From: an uncultured Acidimicrobiaceae bacterium
GTDB lineage: Bacteria > Actinomycetota > Acidimicrobiia > Acidimicrobiales > RAAP-2
Length of the DNA: 36,871 nt
Assembly: GCA_903873395.1 (NCBI GenBank)
Contig: CAIQOJ010000001.1
Location: 1-36,871, forward strand
Direction of reading: 5' to 3'
In this document: one piece after another, positions 9,124 to 18,873 of the stretch
Position numbering within the stretch: the stretch's first letter is position 1
How the letters are laid out: every line of letters begins with the position of its first letter
Made by a program: the position numbers and the translations under genes
Notes under the pieces: generated by a model
Told to the model about the DNA's origin: nothing
What the model saw: only the letters and a program-made list of their open reading frames with translations
Database searches by the model: none

Positions 9124-9429
9124 TCAGCCCTTCATCAGGTGGAGTTCGTCGGCATCTGCGTTGGCCCGTCGTCTAAAGACGGCCACGACGATACCGAGGC
9201 CCACCACTACCTCGGCTGCCGCCACTACCAATACGAAGAAGACCAGGACCTGTCCTCCGATGTCGTGCATCGTTCGAGCGAAGGTCACAAAGGCAAGGTT
9301 CGAGGCGTTGAGCATCAGTTCAACGCACATGAACATGATCAGGACGTTCCGGCGCACCAGAACCCCGAGAGCACCGATGGCGAACAGCACGGTGGACAGG
9401 CCCAAATACCACTGTGGGTTGATGCTCAT
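9124..9429 (-). CDS. nuoK: NADH-quinone oxidoreductase subunit K
   Basis: Small three-helix membrane subunit of complex I, 101 residues, the usual length. The segment [22 protein letters not shown] carries the conserved membrane glutamate, and [22 protein letters not shown] carries the second. The ATG overlaps the nuoJ stop as ATGA. Confidence 0.96.
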   Translation of the reverse strand: MSINPQWYLGLSTVLFAIGALGVLVRRNVLIMFMCVELMLNASNLAFVTFARTMHDIGGQVLVFFVLVVAAAEVVVGLGIVVAVFRRRANADADELHLMKG

Positions 9430-10148
9430 GCCCCCACCTCGGACCCGGCCGTCTCGTCAGACTCACGGCCCGAAGCACCATGGTCGTCACCCTCTGAGGT
9501 ACGTCCCTCGACCACCGGCTCACCGGTCGCATCGATGACATCTTCGTCAGAGCCGGGGCCTGAAAGGGTGTCGGCTGCCGCGGAGGGTGTCTGCGAGGGT
9601 GGTCGCCGGGCTAGGACCACAGCACCGACGACGGCGATGATGAGGAGGGCCGCCGTGGCTTCGAACGGGAAGAGGTAGGTCGTATACAGCGACGTTCCCA
9701 AGAGGTTGACGTTGGCCTGTCCGGTGTCCGGCCCGGCCACACTGTGGGCCCCGGTCGTCCAGTGAGAGACCTGGCCGAGCAGAAGGATGCTGGTGACGCC
9801 GAGGGCGACAAGAGCGATTGCCAGTGGGCGTTGACCTCGCAGGCTGTCGTGACCGAGATCTTCTTCACGGTCCACCCCGAGGAACATGATCACGAACAAG
9901 AAGAGCACGACGATGGCCCCGGCATAGACCATCACCTGGACTGCAGCGAGGAAGCTCGCCCCTTGCAGGACGAAGAGCACAGCGATACCGAAAAGGGTCA
10001 TGATCAGCATCAGCGCCGAGTGGACCGGATTGCGGGCCGCGATGACGCCAACCGCCCCGGCAAGCACCATGGCTGCCGCCACCGAAAAGACACCCACGTC
10101 CGGCAGGGTTGCGTGGGTGGCCAACAAGGACACGATGGCAGTGGTCAC
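9426..10148 (-). CDS. nuoJ: NADH-quinone oxidoreductase subunit J
   Basis: Membrane subunit J of complex I, 240 residues. The pi-bulge helix region [28 protein letters not shown] is diagnostic. Five hydrophobic helices are followed from about residue 190 by a hydrophilic Asp/Glu/Ser-rich tail of about 50 residues not needed for the core fold. The start is a GTG overlapping the nuoI stop as GTGA. Confidence 0.95.
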   Translation of the reverse strand: MTTAIVSLLATHATLPDVGVFSVAAAMVLAGAVGVIAARNPVHSALMLIMTLFGIAVLFVLQGASFLAAVQVMVYAGAIVVLFLFVIMFLGVDREEDLGHDSLRGQRPLAIALVALGVTSILLLGQVSHWTTGAHSVAGPDTGQANVNLLGTSLYTTYLFPFEATAALLIIAVVGAVVLARRPPSQTPSAAADTLSGPGSDEDVIDATGEPVVEGRTSEGDDHGASGRESDETAGSEVGA

Positions 10149-11062
10149 TGCTCGCCCTCGCCGATCGGGACGACCTGATCCCCGTCGCTGGCCGCAGTTG
10201 GGGCCGACGTGGTCCCCGACACCGAGTCACGGTCCACGTTGCCCGCACGCACGGCTGCGGCATAGGCATCGTCGTCTCGCTGGTGCTGCTTCTTGGCGAA
10301 GCCAGGGGCAAAACGCTGCGCCTTCTCGAGGGCACGACCAATGACACCGCGAGGGCCTCGCTTGGACGACGGAAGGTCCTTCGGAGCCAGATGGCGCTCC
10401 ATGGTCTCCCGCAGGGGAAGTGACCCCGTCGAGGCGTCGTCGCGGAGGCCGCTTTGGCCACCTTCGGGAGCACGGGTCCCGTAGCCGAGTTCGCCCGACC
10501 ATTGGACCTGGCCTTCGTGAGCGGCGCTGCCGGCAGGCGACGTGGCCCGCATCCATCCCGACGTATGGAGGTCGTCGCCTTCGCGCCAGTCCTCCCACGG
10601 CATGTGCTGGGGTCGTCCATCGTCGTCGACGAGCAGTTCGGACTTTGTGTAGATGGCGTCGTTGCGATTGGTGAAGGAGAACTCCATCAGCTTGGACTCC
10701 GTGATGGCCTCGGTGGGACAGGCCTCGACGCACAGGTCGCAGTGGATGCAGCGTAGAAAGTTGATCTCGTAGACGTAGCCGTAGCGTTCACCCGGTGACA
10801 CCGGGTGATCGGGCGGGTTGTCGAGGCCTCGCACGTAGATGCAGTTGGCCGGGCACACGCCAGCGCACAGCTCGCAGCCGATGCACTTCTCCATGCCGTC
10901 CTCAGAGCGATTGAGGACATGGCGACCGTGCTGACGTGGCTGCTTGGGGCGCTTCTCCTCGGGGTATTGCCGGGTGACCGGCGGCCGGCCGAGGTGTTCC
11001 AAGGTCAGCTTGAACCCGCCGAAGAAGTTCTGACGACTGGTTGGGGGTAGGGATTCAGGCAT
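10145..11062 (-). CDS. nuoI: NADH-quinone oxidoreductase subunit I with long C-terminal tail
   Basis: Ferredoxin-like subunit carrying clusters N6a and N6b that pass electrons toward NuoB. Two 4Fe-4S motifs are complete: C60, C63, C66, C70 (CIGCELCAGVC) and C105, C108, C111, C115 (CIHCDLCVEAC). The ATG at 11062 overlaps the nuoH stop (TGATG); the frame upstream to 11308 lies within nuoH and is rejected. At 305 residues the protein is much longer than the usual 160-200: about 130 residues after residue 175 form a polar, low-complexity tail (GTRAPEGGQSG, PRGVIGRALEKAQRFAPG, Ala/Thr/Asp-rich end) of unknown role. Confidence 0.95.
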   Translation of the reverse strand: MPESLPPTSRQNFFGGFKLTLEHLGRPPVTRQYPEEKRPKQPRQHGRHVLNRSEDGMEKCIGCELCAGVCPANCIYVRGLDNPPDHPVSPGERYGYVYEINFLRCIHCDLCVEACPTEAITESKLMEFSFTNRNDAIYTKSELLVDDDGRPQHMPWEDWREGDDLHTSGWMRATSPAGSAAHEGQVQWSGELGYGTRAPEGGQSGLRDDASTGSLPLRETMERHLAPKDLPSSKRGPRGVIGRALEKAQRFAPGFAKKQHQRDDDAYAAAVRAGNVDRDSVSGTTSAPTAASDGDQVVPIGEGEQ

Positions 11063-12324
11063 CAGCCAGCGCCTCCTTGGGTTCCCCGACCGGGGCCGAC
11101 CTCGTCCGGTCGGATCCACAGCCGGGCGCCGGATGGCGGGACAACGGCATTGGATTCCTCCCGGCCGGTTCCCACTGCGAAGGCCCGGCGCAGGACCAGA
11201 GAACCTAGGACGACCACGACCACCATGGACACGCCCCACCATCCATCGATGACGAAACCGGCCACGATCAGCAGCCATCCGAGCGAGAGCGGAATGAGGC
11301 GTTTCCACCCCAGGTCCATCAACTGGTCATAGCGCATCCGTGGCAACGATCCGCGCAGCCACACGAAGACGAAGAGGAACAGAAGGGTCTTACCCATGAA
11401 CCACAGGATCGGCCACAGCCACTGGGTGTGAGGGATGTGCGGCACCGGCCCGTCGGGGCCACCGAAGAAGAGGGTCACCGTGATGGCCGACATGGTGATG
11501 GTGTTCATGAACTCCGACAGGAAGAACATGGCAAAGCGCATGGCCGAGTACTCGGTGACGAACCCGCCAACCAGCTCTTGGTCGGCTTCGACCAGGTCGA
11601 ACGGGGGACGGTTGGTCTCGGCGATGACGGCGATGAAGAAGATGACGAAGGGCACCACGGCGAGGCGTATGGCGTTCCACTGCCAGAGGTGGGCGGCCTG
11701 GGCATCGACGATCGTGCGGGTCGACAGGCTGCCGGAGATCAGGACGACCATGACCACCGTCATGCCCAGGGCGGCCTCATAGGAGATCATCTGGGCCGAA
11801 GCGCGCACCGAGCCGAGCAACGGGTACTTGGACCCTGACGACCAACCGGCCAGCAGCACCCCGTATACCCCGATGGCCGACATGGCCAGCAAGAAGAGGA
11901 TCCCCATGGGTGGATCGGCCAACTGCAGTTCGGTGGTGTGGCCGAAGATCGTCACCTGGCCACCGATGGGCACGATGGCGAAGGCGAGGAACGCCGGAAT
12001 CAGCGTGACATAGGGCGCCAACCTGAACACGAACCGATCGGCTCGCTCGGGCAGCAGATCCTCTTTGAAGAAGAGCTTGAGGCCGTCTGCCATGGTCTGA
12101 GCGATGCCGAACGGGCCGGCACGGTTCGGACCGATGCGGCTCTGCATGTCCGAGATCACCTTGCGCTCGAACCAGATCATGAACACGACCGAGAGCAGCA
12201 GGGCGACAAAAACGATGACGACCTTGATCACCACGATCAGCAGGACGGCCCAGTCCACGCCGTTGGCGTAGAGGGGGTCGCCCGCGGCGAAGAGGCCGAA
12301 GGTGGCCATGACCAGGCCACTCAT
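11062..12324 (-). CDS. nuoH: NADH-quinone oxidoreductase subunit H
   Basis: Membrane subunit that forms the quinone-access channel with NuoB and NuoD. 420 residues with the family blocks FERKVISDMQSRIGPNRAGPFGIAQTMADGLKLFFKED, MISYEAALGM, AETNRPPFDLVEADQELVGGFVTEYS and WLRGSLPRMRYDQLM. A hydrophilic C-terminal tail of about 45 residues follows the last helix. The ATG overlaps the nuoG stop as ATGA. Confidence 0.97.
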   Translation of the reverse strand: MSGLVMATFGLFAAGDPLYANGVDWAVLLIVVIKVVIVFVALLLSVVFMIWFERKVISDMQSRIGPNRAGPFGIAQTMADGLKLFFKEDLLPERADRFVFRLAPYVTLIPAFLAFAIVPIGGQVTIFGHTTELQLADPPMGILFLLAMSAIGVYGVLLAGWSSGSKYPLLGSVRASAQMISYEAALGMTVVMVVLISGSLSTRTIVDAQAAHLWQWNAIRLAVVPFVIFFIAVIAETNRPPFDLVEADQELVGGFVTEYSAMRFAMFFLSEFMNTITMSAITVTLFFGGPDGPVPHIPHTQWLWPILWFMGKTLLFLFVFVWLRGSLPRMRYDQLMDLGWKRLIPLSLGWLLIVAGFVIDGWWGVSMVVVVVLGSLVLRRAFAVGTGREESNAVVPPSGARLWIRPDEVGPGRGTQGGAG

Positions 12325-15035
12325 GGGGTCTCCATGCGCAGATCCACGACCGGGAACGCATGATCGATCAAATCGCCTGCGGTCTCTTCACCTAGTGGCA
12401 CGTTGAAATCGGCAGCCACCACCCGGCGGGGCAGTGTCGGGTCCGGCTCCACCGGCACCACCAACGTTGTGGTGGCCGAACGCAGTCGGACGCTGCCGCC
12501 GGCTACCACGCCGAGGTCATCGAGGTCGTGCGGGTTGGCCCGCACGAGACCCGGCGAGAGAAGGCCGGCGAGCGCAGGGACCGACGACGTGGCATCCCCG
12601 GCGTCGTAGAGCCTCCGAGAGACGACGAGCCGGACCGAGTAGCCGTCGATGGGACCTACGTGTGGCACCTCGAGGTCGTCTGGCGTGGCCAGCATGGTGG
12701 GACGAGTCATCGTCGGCGCGGCGATGACCGCCTCGTCGGAGGCAGCGCCGAGCGTTTCGGCCAGGCCAGCCCGCAATGCCGTGCCTTGGCGCTCCACCGA
12801 CTCCACTCCCGGCAGAGCGATGGGATCCATGGGGTCGTGGCGGCGCGTCAAGACGACAGGGCTGGCCACCAGTGGAGCCACGATGCCATCGTCATGCAGG
12901 GCGTCGAGCACCTGATGGGTGATCCCCCGGTGCACCGCTGACACTCGTTCCATCTCGTCCCACACCGAGGTCACATTGTCGAAACCCAGGTCGGCCCCGA
13001 GGTGGACGGCCAGCTCGCTGGCGATCATCCAGTCGGGCCAGGACTGGCCAGGCGGCACCAGCTTCTGTCCGACACGGGTGATTCGACCCTCGATGTTGGT
13101 CGTGGTGCCCGGACGTTCGTGGGCCTCCGCGGCAGGGAGCACGACGTCGGCATACTCCAAGACATCAGTTGGCGAGGAGACCACAGAGACCAAGAATCCA
13201 ACTCGTTCGAGCGCCCGGCGAGCCAGGCGACGATCGGGGAAATCCGTGATCGGGTCAGCACCGAGCAAGATCAGGGCGTCGACGCCACTTCCGTGAGCCT
13301 GGTCACCAGCTGCCGCGGCCAGGATCTCCGACGTCCCGCGTCCGACCACCTCGGGCACCGATCCCCATGCGGCCTCGAACCAACCACGCCCTTCTTCGAG
13401 ACCAACTCGACCGGGAAGGACCCCCGGGGCCAGTCCTGCGTCGAGAGCACCGAGGGTATTTCCCCGGCGTAGAGCCGGAAGGAACCGAGTCGAGGGGAGA
13501 CCCCGAACGGCGGCAAGAATCGCTCCGGCGGACAACTCGCCATCCTCGGCCAACGACACCCGTCCGCCGACCACGACCACGTCATCACCGGCTCCAGCGA
13601 CCAGACGCCGGGCCTCTGCGAGGGCGGTGGCATCCGTGCCGGCAGGAGCCGCAGCCCCCGAAACAAGAGCGGCGACCAGTGAAGCGACCTCCCCGGGGAC
13701 ATGGCGCAAGGAGGCTGCTGCATAGGGAGTCAGTGCCGTGCCGTGGCTCGACACCTCGATGAGCGTCGTGGTCCCGGCCAAGGCTGCGGCCCGGAGACGG
13801 AGGAAGAGGACGGGCAGCTCCTCGCGGAGGTCTCCGGTCACCAGGATGGTCACCTGAGCAGAGCAGGCCTGGTCGATGGTGGCGCGAGGAAGTCCCAGAA
13901 CCACCTCGGCAGGCAGGCCGTCTCCGATCTGGGCATCGACCGAGTCGGTGGCCAGGACCCCCTTGGTCAGGCGTGCCCATGCATAGGCGCCTTCGTTGGT
14001 GGATCGTGACCCACCGATGAGCGCCACGGACGTCGGGTCGACAGCTGCCGCCTTTTGTAGGCCCTTGGCCGCAGCAGCGAGTGCTTCGTGCCATGACACC
14101 GGAACCAGCACCCCGTCCTTGCGGACCATCGGCTCGGTCAGTCGATCTTCCCGATTCACCGACTCGGCGGCAAAGCGGCCTTTGTCACACAGCCAACCGT
14201 GGTTGACCGGGTCGACATCGATGCCCAGCATGCGGGTGAGACGGTTGTTGGACGACTGCACGGCCACCCGGCAGCCCACGGCACAGGTGGTGCACGTCGA
14301 CGCCACCTGATCGAGATCCCACGGTCGAGCGGTGAAGCGGTAGGGAACAGCAGTGAGTGCGCCGACCGGACAGATCTGCACGGTGTTGCCAGAGAAATAC
14401 GAGGAGAAGGGCATCTCCGGGAAGGTTCCGACCATGAGCTGGTCGCCCCGACCGATGAAGTCGATCTGGGCTTCGCCGGCCACTTCGGAAGCGAAGCGGG
14501 TGCATCGGCTGCACTGAATGCAGCGTTCCCGGTCGAGCAAGACAAGTTCCGAGATCGGAATTGGCTTCTCGAAATGACGCTTCTCTTCGACGAAACGGGT
14601 CTCGCCGGGGCCATAGGCCAGCGTCTGGTCCTGGAGGGGGCACTCCCCTCCCTTGTCGCAGACCGGGCAGTCGAGCGGGTGATTGATGAGGAGGAATTCG
14701 AGGACCCCGTCTTGGGCCTTCTTCACCTTCTCGGAGTCGGTCACCACCTCCATGCCAGAAGCAGCCTCGACGAAACAGCTCGGCGTCAACGTGGCACCAC
14801 GTGGGCCCTGCACCTCGACCAGGCACATCCGGCAGACGCCGACCGGCTCCATGCGCGGGTGGTAGCAGAACCGGGGGATGAACGTTCCAGCCCGTTCGGC
14901 GGCAGCAATCAGCGGCTCGCCCTTTTTGGCCCGCACGGAGCGGCCGTCGATGGTCAACTCGATGGTGTCGTCGGTCGGCACGTCCGAGGTTGTGTCGATG
15001 GTGGGGGTTCCGTCAGTCAAAGGGGCACCCCCCAT
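12321..15035 (-). CDS. nuoG: NADH-quinone oxidoreductase subunit G
   Basis: Iron-sulfur subunit of the peripheral arm. From the ATG at 15035 it has 904 residues. Cluster ligands are all visible: 2Fe-2S C57, C68, C71, C87; His-ligated 4Fe-4S H119, C123, C126, C132; 4Fe-4S C172, C175, C178, C222; and the N7-type set C248, C251, C255 with a later Cys in WLCDKGRF. The molybdopterin-oxidoreductase-like domain follows but the C-terminal half is diverged. Start choice is uncertain: a TTG at 15020, just before the nuoF stop and preceded by GGGGGG, is equally plausible and would give 899 residues. The frame upstream to 15257 lies inside nuoF and is rejected. Confidence 0.94.
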   Translation of the reverse strand: MGGAPLTDGTPTIDTTSDVPTDDTIELTIDGRSVRAKKGEPLIAAAERAGTFIPRFCYHPRMEPVGVCRMCLVEVQGPRGATLTPSCFVEAASGMEVVTDSEKVKKAQDGVLEFLLINHPLDCPVCDKGGECPLQDQTLAYGPGETRFVEEKRHFEKPIPISELVLLDRERCIQCSRCTRFASEVAGEAQIDFIGRGDQLMVGTFPEMPFSSYFSGNTVQICPVGALTAVPYRFTARPWDLDQVASTCTTCAVGCRVAVQSSNNRLTRMLGIDVDPVNHGWLCDKGRFAAESVNREDRLTEPMVRKDGVLVPVSWHEALAAAAKGLQKAAAVDPTSVALIGGSRSTNEGAYAWARLTKGVLATDSVDAQIGDGLPAEVVLGLPRATIDQACSAQVTILVTGDLREELPVLFLRLRAAALAGTTTLIEVSSHGTALTPYAAASLRHVPGEVASLVAALVSGAAAPAGTDATALAEARRLVAGAGDDVVVVGGRVSLAEDGELSAGAILAAVRGLPSTRFLPALRRGNTLGALDAGLAPGVLPGRVGLEEGRGWFEAAWGSVPEVVGRGTSEILAAAAGDQAHGSGVDALILLGADPITDFPDRRLARRALERVGFLVSVVSSPTDVLEYADVVLPAAEAHERPGTTTNIEGRITRVGQKLVPPGQSWPDWMIASELAVHLGADLGFDNVTSVWDEMERVSAVHRGITHQVLDALHDDGIVAPLVASPVVLTRRHDPMDPIALPGVESVERQGTALRAGLAETLGAASDEAVIAAPTMTRPTMLATPDDLEVPHVGPIDGYSVRLVVSRRLYDAGDATSSVPALAGLLSPGLVRANPHDLDDLGVVAGGSVRLRSATTTLVVPVEPDPTLPRRVVAADFNVPLGEETAGDLIDHAFPVVDLRMETP

Positions 15036-16314
15036 CCTTGATGTGGATGAGGAACTCGTCGCGGAACCGATGGATGGCGGAGGTGATCGACGAAGGGATG
15101 GATGGACCCAGCACGCAGATCGTCGTCTGCTGAGGTGGCCAAGCCAGCCCGGGTGAGATGTTGTCGCAGGCATCGAGCAGAAGATCGAGATCCTCGGTTC
15201 GACCCTGACCCCGCTCGATGCGCTCCATGATGCGCTCGAGCCAGCCCGATCCCTCACGGCACGGCGTGCACTGCCCGCACGACTCCCGGGAGAAGAACTT
15301 GGTGATCCGCCACGCGGCTCGCACCATGCAGGTGTGGTCGTCCATGACCACCACCGAGCCCGAGCCGAGCATGGAACCCGCTTCGGCTACTTCGTCTTGG
15401 CCGAGGGGCAGCTCGAGATGCTCGGGGAAGAACCATGGAGCCGACACCCCACCAGGGATGAAGGCCTTGAGTGCCCTGCCGTGGTGGACCCCACCGCCGA
15501 GCAGCGGCGCATTGATGAGGTCGTCAAATGTCGTCTTGGCCATCTCGAGCTCGTAGACGCCCGGCTTGTGCACGTCGCCAGCCAGGGCAAAGAGTCGGGT
15601 GCCGGTGGAGCGGCCGAGGCCGAGCGCCGCGAACGCCGCCCCTCCGTTGGTGATGATCCACGGGAGATTCGACATGGTCTCGACGTTGTTGACCACCGTG
15701 GGATCACCGTAGAGGCCGATGGCCGCAGGAAAGAAGGGGGGCTTGATCCGAGGAAAGCCGCGCTTTCCCTCGAGTGATTCGAGCAGGGCGGTCTCCTCAC
15801 CGCAGACATACGCCCCAGCACCCGGATGCACGACGACGTCGATGGAGAAGCCGGAACCGAAAATGTTCCGGCCGGCTGCGCCTTGGGCGTAGGCATCGTT
15901 GACCGCACCCTGCACACGCTCGAGGCCGAGTGCGAACTCACCTCGCAGGTAGATGAACACCCGAGTCACCTGGAGTGCATAGGCCGCGATGAGCACCCCT
16001 TCGACCAACTGGTGCGGGTCCCGCTCGACCAACAGGTGGTCCTTGAACGTGGCCGGTTCAGACTCGTCACCGTTGACCACCAGATAGGTCACCGGGTTCT
16101 TCCGGAGCATCGACCACTTCCGGCCTGCCGGGAATCCGGCGCCACCCCGGCCCAGCAGACTGGCTTTGTCGACCTCTGCACAGACGGCTTCGGGGGTCAT
16201 AGCCAGGGCCTTGCGCAGTCCCTCATAGCCACCGGTGGCCAGGTAGCGCTCGAGTGTGTGTGAGTCGGCGTGGTCGAGACGAGCCGTGACGATCTTGGGG
16301 GAGTCGGTGATCAT
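15013..16314 (-). CDS. nuoF: NADH-quinone oxidoreductase subunit F
   Basis: NADH-binding subunit with FMN and cluster N3. 433 residues. The FMN/NADH glycine-rich loop GRGGAGFPAG is at 55-64; VNGDESEPATFKDH and GAGAYVCGEETAL are intact; cluster N3 ligands are C346, C349, C352 (SCGQCTPCREG) and C400. The ATG overlaps the nuoE stop as ATGA, and the 3' end overlaps the nuoG start. Confidence 0.97.
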   Translation of the reverse strand: MITDSPKIVTARLDHADSHTLERYLATGGYEGLRKALAMTPEAVCAEVDKASLLGRGGAGFPAGRKWSMLRKNPVTYLVVNGDESEPATFKDHLLVERDPHQLVEGVLIAAYALQVTRVFIYLRGEFALGLERVQGAVNDAYAQGAAGRNIFGSGFSIDVVVHPGAGAYVCGEETALLESLEGKRGFPRIKPPFFPAAIGLYGDPTVVNNVETMSNLPWIITNGGAAFAALGLGRSTGTRLFALAGDVHKPGVYELEMAKTTFDDLINAPLLGGGVHHGRALKAFIPGGVSAPWFFPEHLELPLGQDEVAEAGSMLGSGSVVVMDDHTCMVRAAWRITKFFSRESCGQCTPCREGSGWLERIMERIERGQGRTEDLDLLLDACDNISPGLAWPPQQTTICVLGPSIPSSITSAIHRFRDEFLIHIKDGGCPFD

Positions 16315-17012
16315 GCTCCGCCGCCCTTCCCGGCCGATAAGCCCTCGCGTCCAGCTCGGGCTTCGGCTTCGGCGGCGCGCTCAGCGGCGACGTCGGCTGG
16401 GTCGGCCTCGATGCCCACCGTGCGCCGCACCCGGATCAGCGTTCCGTGGGTCGGGATGTCGGCCGAGCGTGTTCCGGCGCGTAGGTCGGCAACGAGTTGT
16501 TCGAAGGACCCTGGAGTCTGGGCGCCGACATAGCGGTGGTTGACCTGGACGCATGGCACTCGGTTGCAGTCAGCCAGGCACTCCGCCTCTTCGAGGGTGA
16601 TCGACCCGTCCGACGTCGTTCCGCCGACACCCACGCCGAGGTGCTCCTCGACGTGTTCGAGCAGCTCTTGGGCCCCACCGAGCAGACAGGCGATGTTGGT
16701 GCACACCGAGACCAGATACGTGCCCACGGGCTCGGTGTGGAGCATGTCGTAGAACGATGCCGTGCCCAGCACCTCGCCCGGGGTCACCCCGACGAGGCCG
16801 GCGATGTCGGCCATGGCCTCCGGCGTCAGCCAGCCATCCTTCTCCTGGGCCAGATGACACAGAGGGATGAGGGCCGACCGGGGCTCGGGGTAGAGACTCA
16901 CGATCTGGCGGGCCCGAACCAAGAAGTCGCCCTTGAAGTGCGTCGGGGCTGGAGCTGGGGCGCCTGGACGACGAGGGGGGGCGACCGGCGTAGCCATGCC
17001 TTCCATGCTCAT
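16311..17012 (-). CDS. nuoE: NADH-quinone oxidoreductase subunit E
   Basis: Thioredoxin-like 2Fe-2S subunit (cluster N1a) of the NADH module. 233 residues; ligands C104, C109, C145 and C149 are in the expected C-x4-C and C-x3-C spacing (VCTNIACLLGG, ECLADC). The N-terminal 25 residues are Pro/Ala-rich and the last 55 residues form an Ala/Glu/Arg-rich tail beyond the core. GGAGG lies 7 bases before the ATG, which overlaps the nuoD stop as ATGA. Confidence 0.95.
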   Translation of the reverse strand: MSMEGMATPVAPPRRPGAPAPAPTHFKGDFLVRARQIVSLYPEPRSALIPLCHLAQEKDGWLTPEAMADIAGLVGVTPGEVLGTASFYDMLHTEPVGTYLVSVCTNIACLLGGAQELLEHVEEHLGVGVGGTTSDGSITLEEAECLADCNRVPCVQVNHRYVGAQTPGSFEQLVADLRAGTRSADIPTHGTLIRVRRTVGIEADPADVAAERAAEAEARAGREGLSAGKGGGA

Positions 17013-18391
17013 CGATCCACCTCCCCCATCACCGGGTCCACCGAGGAACAGGCCACCACGGCATCGGCCACCAGACCGCCGCGCAACATCAGCGGGAGGG
17101 CTTGGAGATTGACGAAACTCGGACCACGGATATGCATCCGATACGGCTTGGGTCCGCCGTCGGAGACCAGATAGCAGCCGAGCTCACCCCGTGGTGACTC
17201 GATGGCCACATACACCTCGCCTTCGGGGACCCGAAAGCCCTCAGTGAAGGTCTTGAAGTGATGGATGAGTGCTTCCATCGACTCGTCGATGCGACCACGG
17301 GGAGGTGGCGTGACCTTCTTGTCCTGCACGCGATAGTCACCCGATGGCATCTTGTCGACGATCTGGCGGATGATGCGGATCGATTCGCGGATTTCGTTGA
17401 GACGGATCGAATATCGATCGAAGTTGTCGCCGTAGGTGCCGACGATGACATCGAACTCGACTTCGTCGTAGCGGAGATAGGGCTCTGATCGACGCAGGTC
17501 CCACGGCACCCCGGTCGAACGCAGCAGCGGTCCCGTGAGCGACAGGGCGAGGGCTTCCTCGGCCGACAGGGCACCCACCCCGTCTTGGCGATGCCGGAAA
17601 ATTGGCTGGCCGGTGAGGAGCTCGTCGTACTCGTCGAGACGGACGAGCACGGTGTCGCAGATGACCGCGACGTCGTCTTCCCATCCATCCGGCAGATCAG
17701 CAGCGGTCCCGCCGGGTCGGATGAAGTTGTGGTTCATCCGCAGTCCGGTGGTCTTCTCGAAGAAGGCCAGGACCATCTCGCGTTCGCGGAAGCCGTAGAT
17801 CATCATCGAGGTGGACGCCATGTCCATCCCGTTGGTGGCCATCCACATCAGGTGCGACGAGACCCGGTTGAGCTCCACCATGAGCATCCGGATCCAGTCC
17901 GACCGGTCCGGCATCTCCAAACCCAACAGCGCTTCGACGGCCAGTGAGAAGACCAGTTCGTTGTGCAGCGGGGACAGATAGTCCATCCGAGTGACATTGG
18001 TGGACCCTTGGACGAACGTCAGCTCTTCGGCCGTCTTCTCCATGCCGGTGTGGAGGTACCCGACCACCGGTTTGGTGCGGAGCACCGTTTCACCATCAAG
18101 TTCGAGCATGAGGCGGAGGACCCCGTGCGTCGAGGGGTGCTGCGGTCCCATGTTGATGATCATCGTCTCGTCGTCGGTCTGCTCGACATCGATGTCCGAT
18201 GGATCGACAGCAACCCCTTCGGGGAGTCGGAGGACAGCACCGACTTCTCGACGCAACGCCTCAGGCGGCGTTGCCGTTCGACGGATCAGCTCTTGGGGTC
18301 CTTCAGAGGTTGCCCCGACGAGCTCTGTCGGGGTGAGGTGCTCAACATTGGTGGCAGCGTCCGTCCCGGCTGCAGGGGCGGCATCGGTCAT
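17009..18391 (-). CDS. nuoD: NADH-quinone oxidoreductase subunit D
   Basis: The 49-kDa-type subunit that lines the quinone site. 460 residues. GPQHPSTHGVLR at 82-93 carries the quinone-binding histidine; GYLHTGMEKTAE, HNFIRPGG, RGELGCYLVSDG and RGPSFVNLQ are family blocks. About 75 residues precede the conserved core, an N-terminal extension that is polar and probably disordered. The ATG overlaps the nuoC stop as ATGA. Confidence 0.96.
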   Translation of the reverse strand: MTDAAPAAGTDAATNVEHLTPTELVGATSEGPQELIRRTATPPEALRREVGAVLRLPEGVAVDPSDIDVEQTDDETMIINMGPQHPSTHGVLRLMLELDGETVLRTKPVVGYLHTGMEKTAEELTFVQGSTNVTRMDYLSPLHNELVFSLAVEALLGLEMPDRSDWIRMLMVELNRVSSHLMWMATNGMDMASTSMMIYGFREREMVLAFFEKTTGLRMNHNFIRPGGTAADLPDGWEDDVAVICDTVLVRLDEYDELLTGQPIFRHRQDGVGALSAEEALALSLTGPLLRSTGVPWDLRRSEPYLRYDEVEFDVIVGTYGDNFDRYSIRLNEIRESIRIIRQIVDKMPSGDYRVQDKKVTPPPRGRIDESMEALIHHFKTFTEGFRVPEGEVYVAIESPRGELGCYLVSDGGPKPYRMHIRGPSFVNLQALPLMLRGGLVADAVVACSSVDPVMGEVDR

Positions 18392-18873
18392 CGGGGCCCT
18401 GGAGCTCCTTTGAACTGGACGGGCACGCGTCCGACTCCGAAGTCCTTGCGCAGCGGATGGCCTTCCCAGTCCTCGGGCAGGAGGATCCTCGTCATGTCCG
18501 GGTGATCCGTGAACACGATGCCCAGCAGATCGAATGCCTCGCGCTCCATGGCCTCGGTTCCGGGGTAGAGATCGAAGAGCGAGGGAATGGTGGCATCTTC
18601 GGCCGGCACCTGTACCCGGATGCGCAGGCGGCGGGCCTGGCTGAGTGACAGCAGATTGATGACGACCTCAAACCGCTCGGGACGCACACCCTCAGGCAGT
18701 TGGCGGCCATGGTGGGTCAGGTAGTCCACGGCACACAGGTCCGCGCACATCTCGAAGCCCTCGTCTTTACGTGAGCCGACGAGCCCGATGTACTGCTCCC
18801 GAGTGGGGAAAAGCACGTCCATGGCCATGCCTCGACGGGCTGGTGCCGAGGGGACGGTCAGGTCGAGGCTCAC
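18388..18873 (-). CDS. nuoC: NADH-quinone oxidoreductase subunit C
   Basis: The 30-kDa-type subunit of the connecting module, 161 residues. The signature EREAFDLLGIVFTDHPDMTRILLPEDWEGHPLRKDF is complete. The start is a GTG at 18871-18873 that overlaps the stop of the downstream part of nuoB as GTGA; this fit supports the reading that the second frame of nuoB is the genuine C-terminus. Confidence 0.95.
   Translation of the reverse strand: MSLDLTVPSAPARRGMAMDVLFPTREQYIGLVGSRKDEGFEMCADLCAVDYLTHHGRQLPEGVRPERFEVVINLLSLSQARRLRIRVQVPAEDATIPSLFDLYPGTEAMEREAFDLLGIVFTDHPDMTRILLPEDWEGHPLRKDFGVGRVPVQFKGAPGPR

Noticed and set aside
11063-11308. Upstream extension of nuoI by 82 codons
   Set aside because: It lies within nuoH and lacks any NuoI-like sequence; the ATG at 11062 overlaps the nuoH stop.
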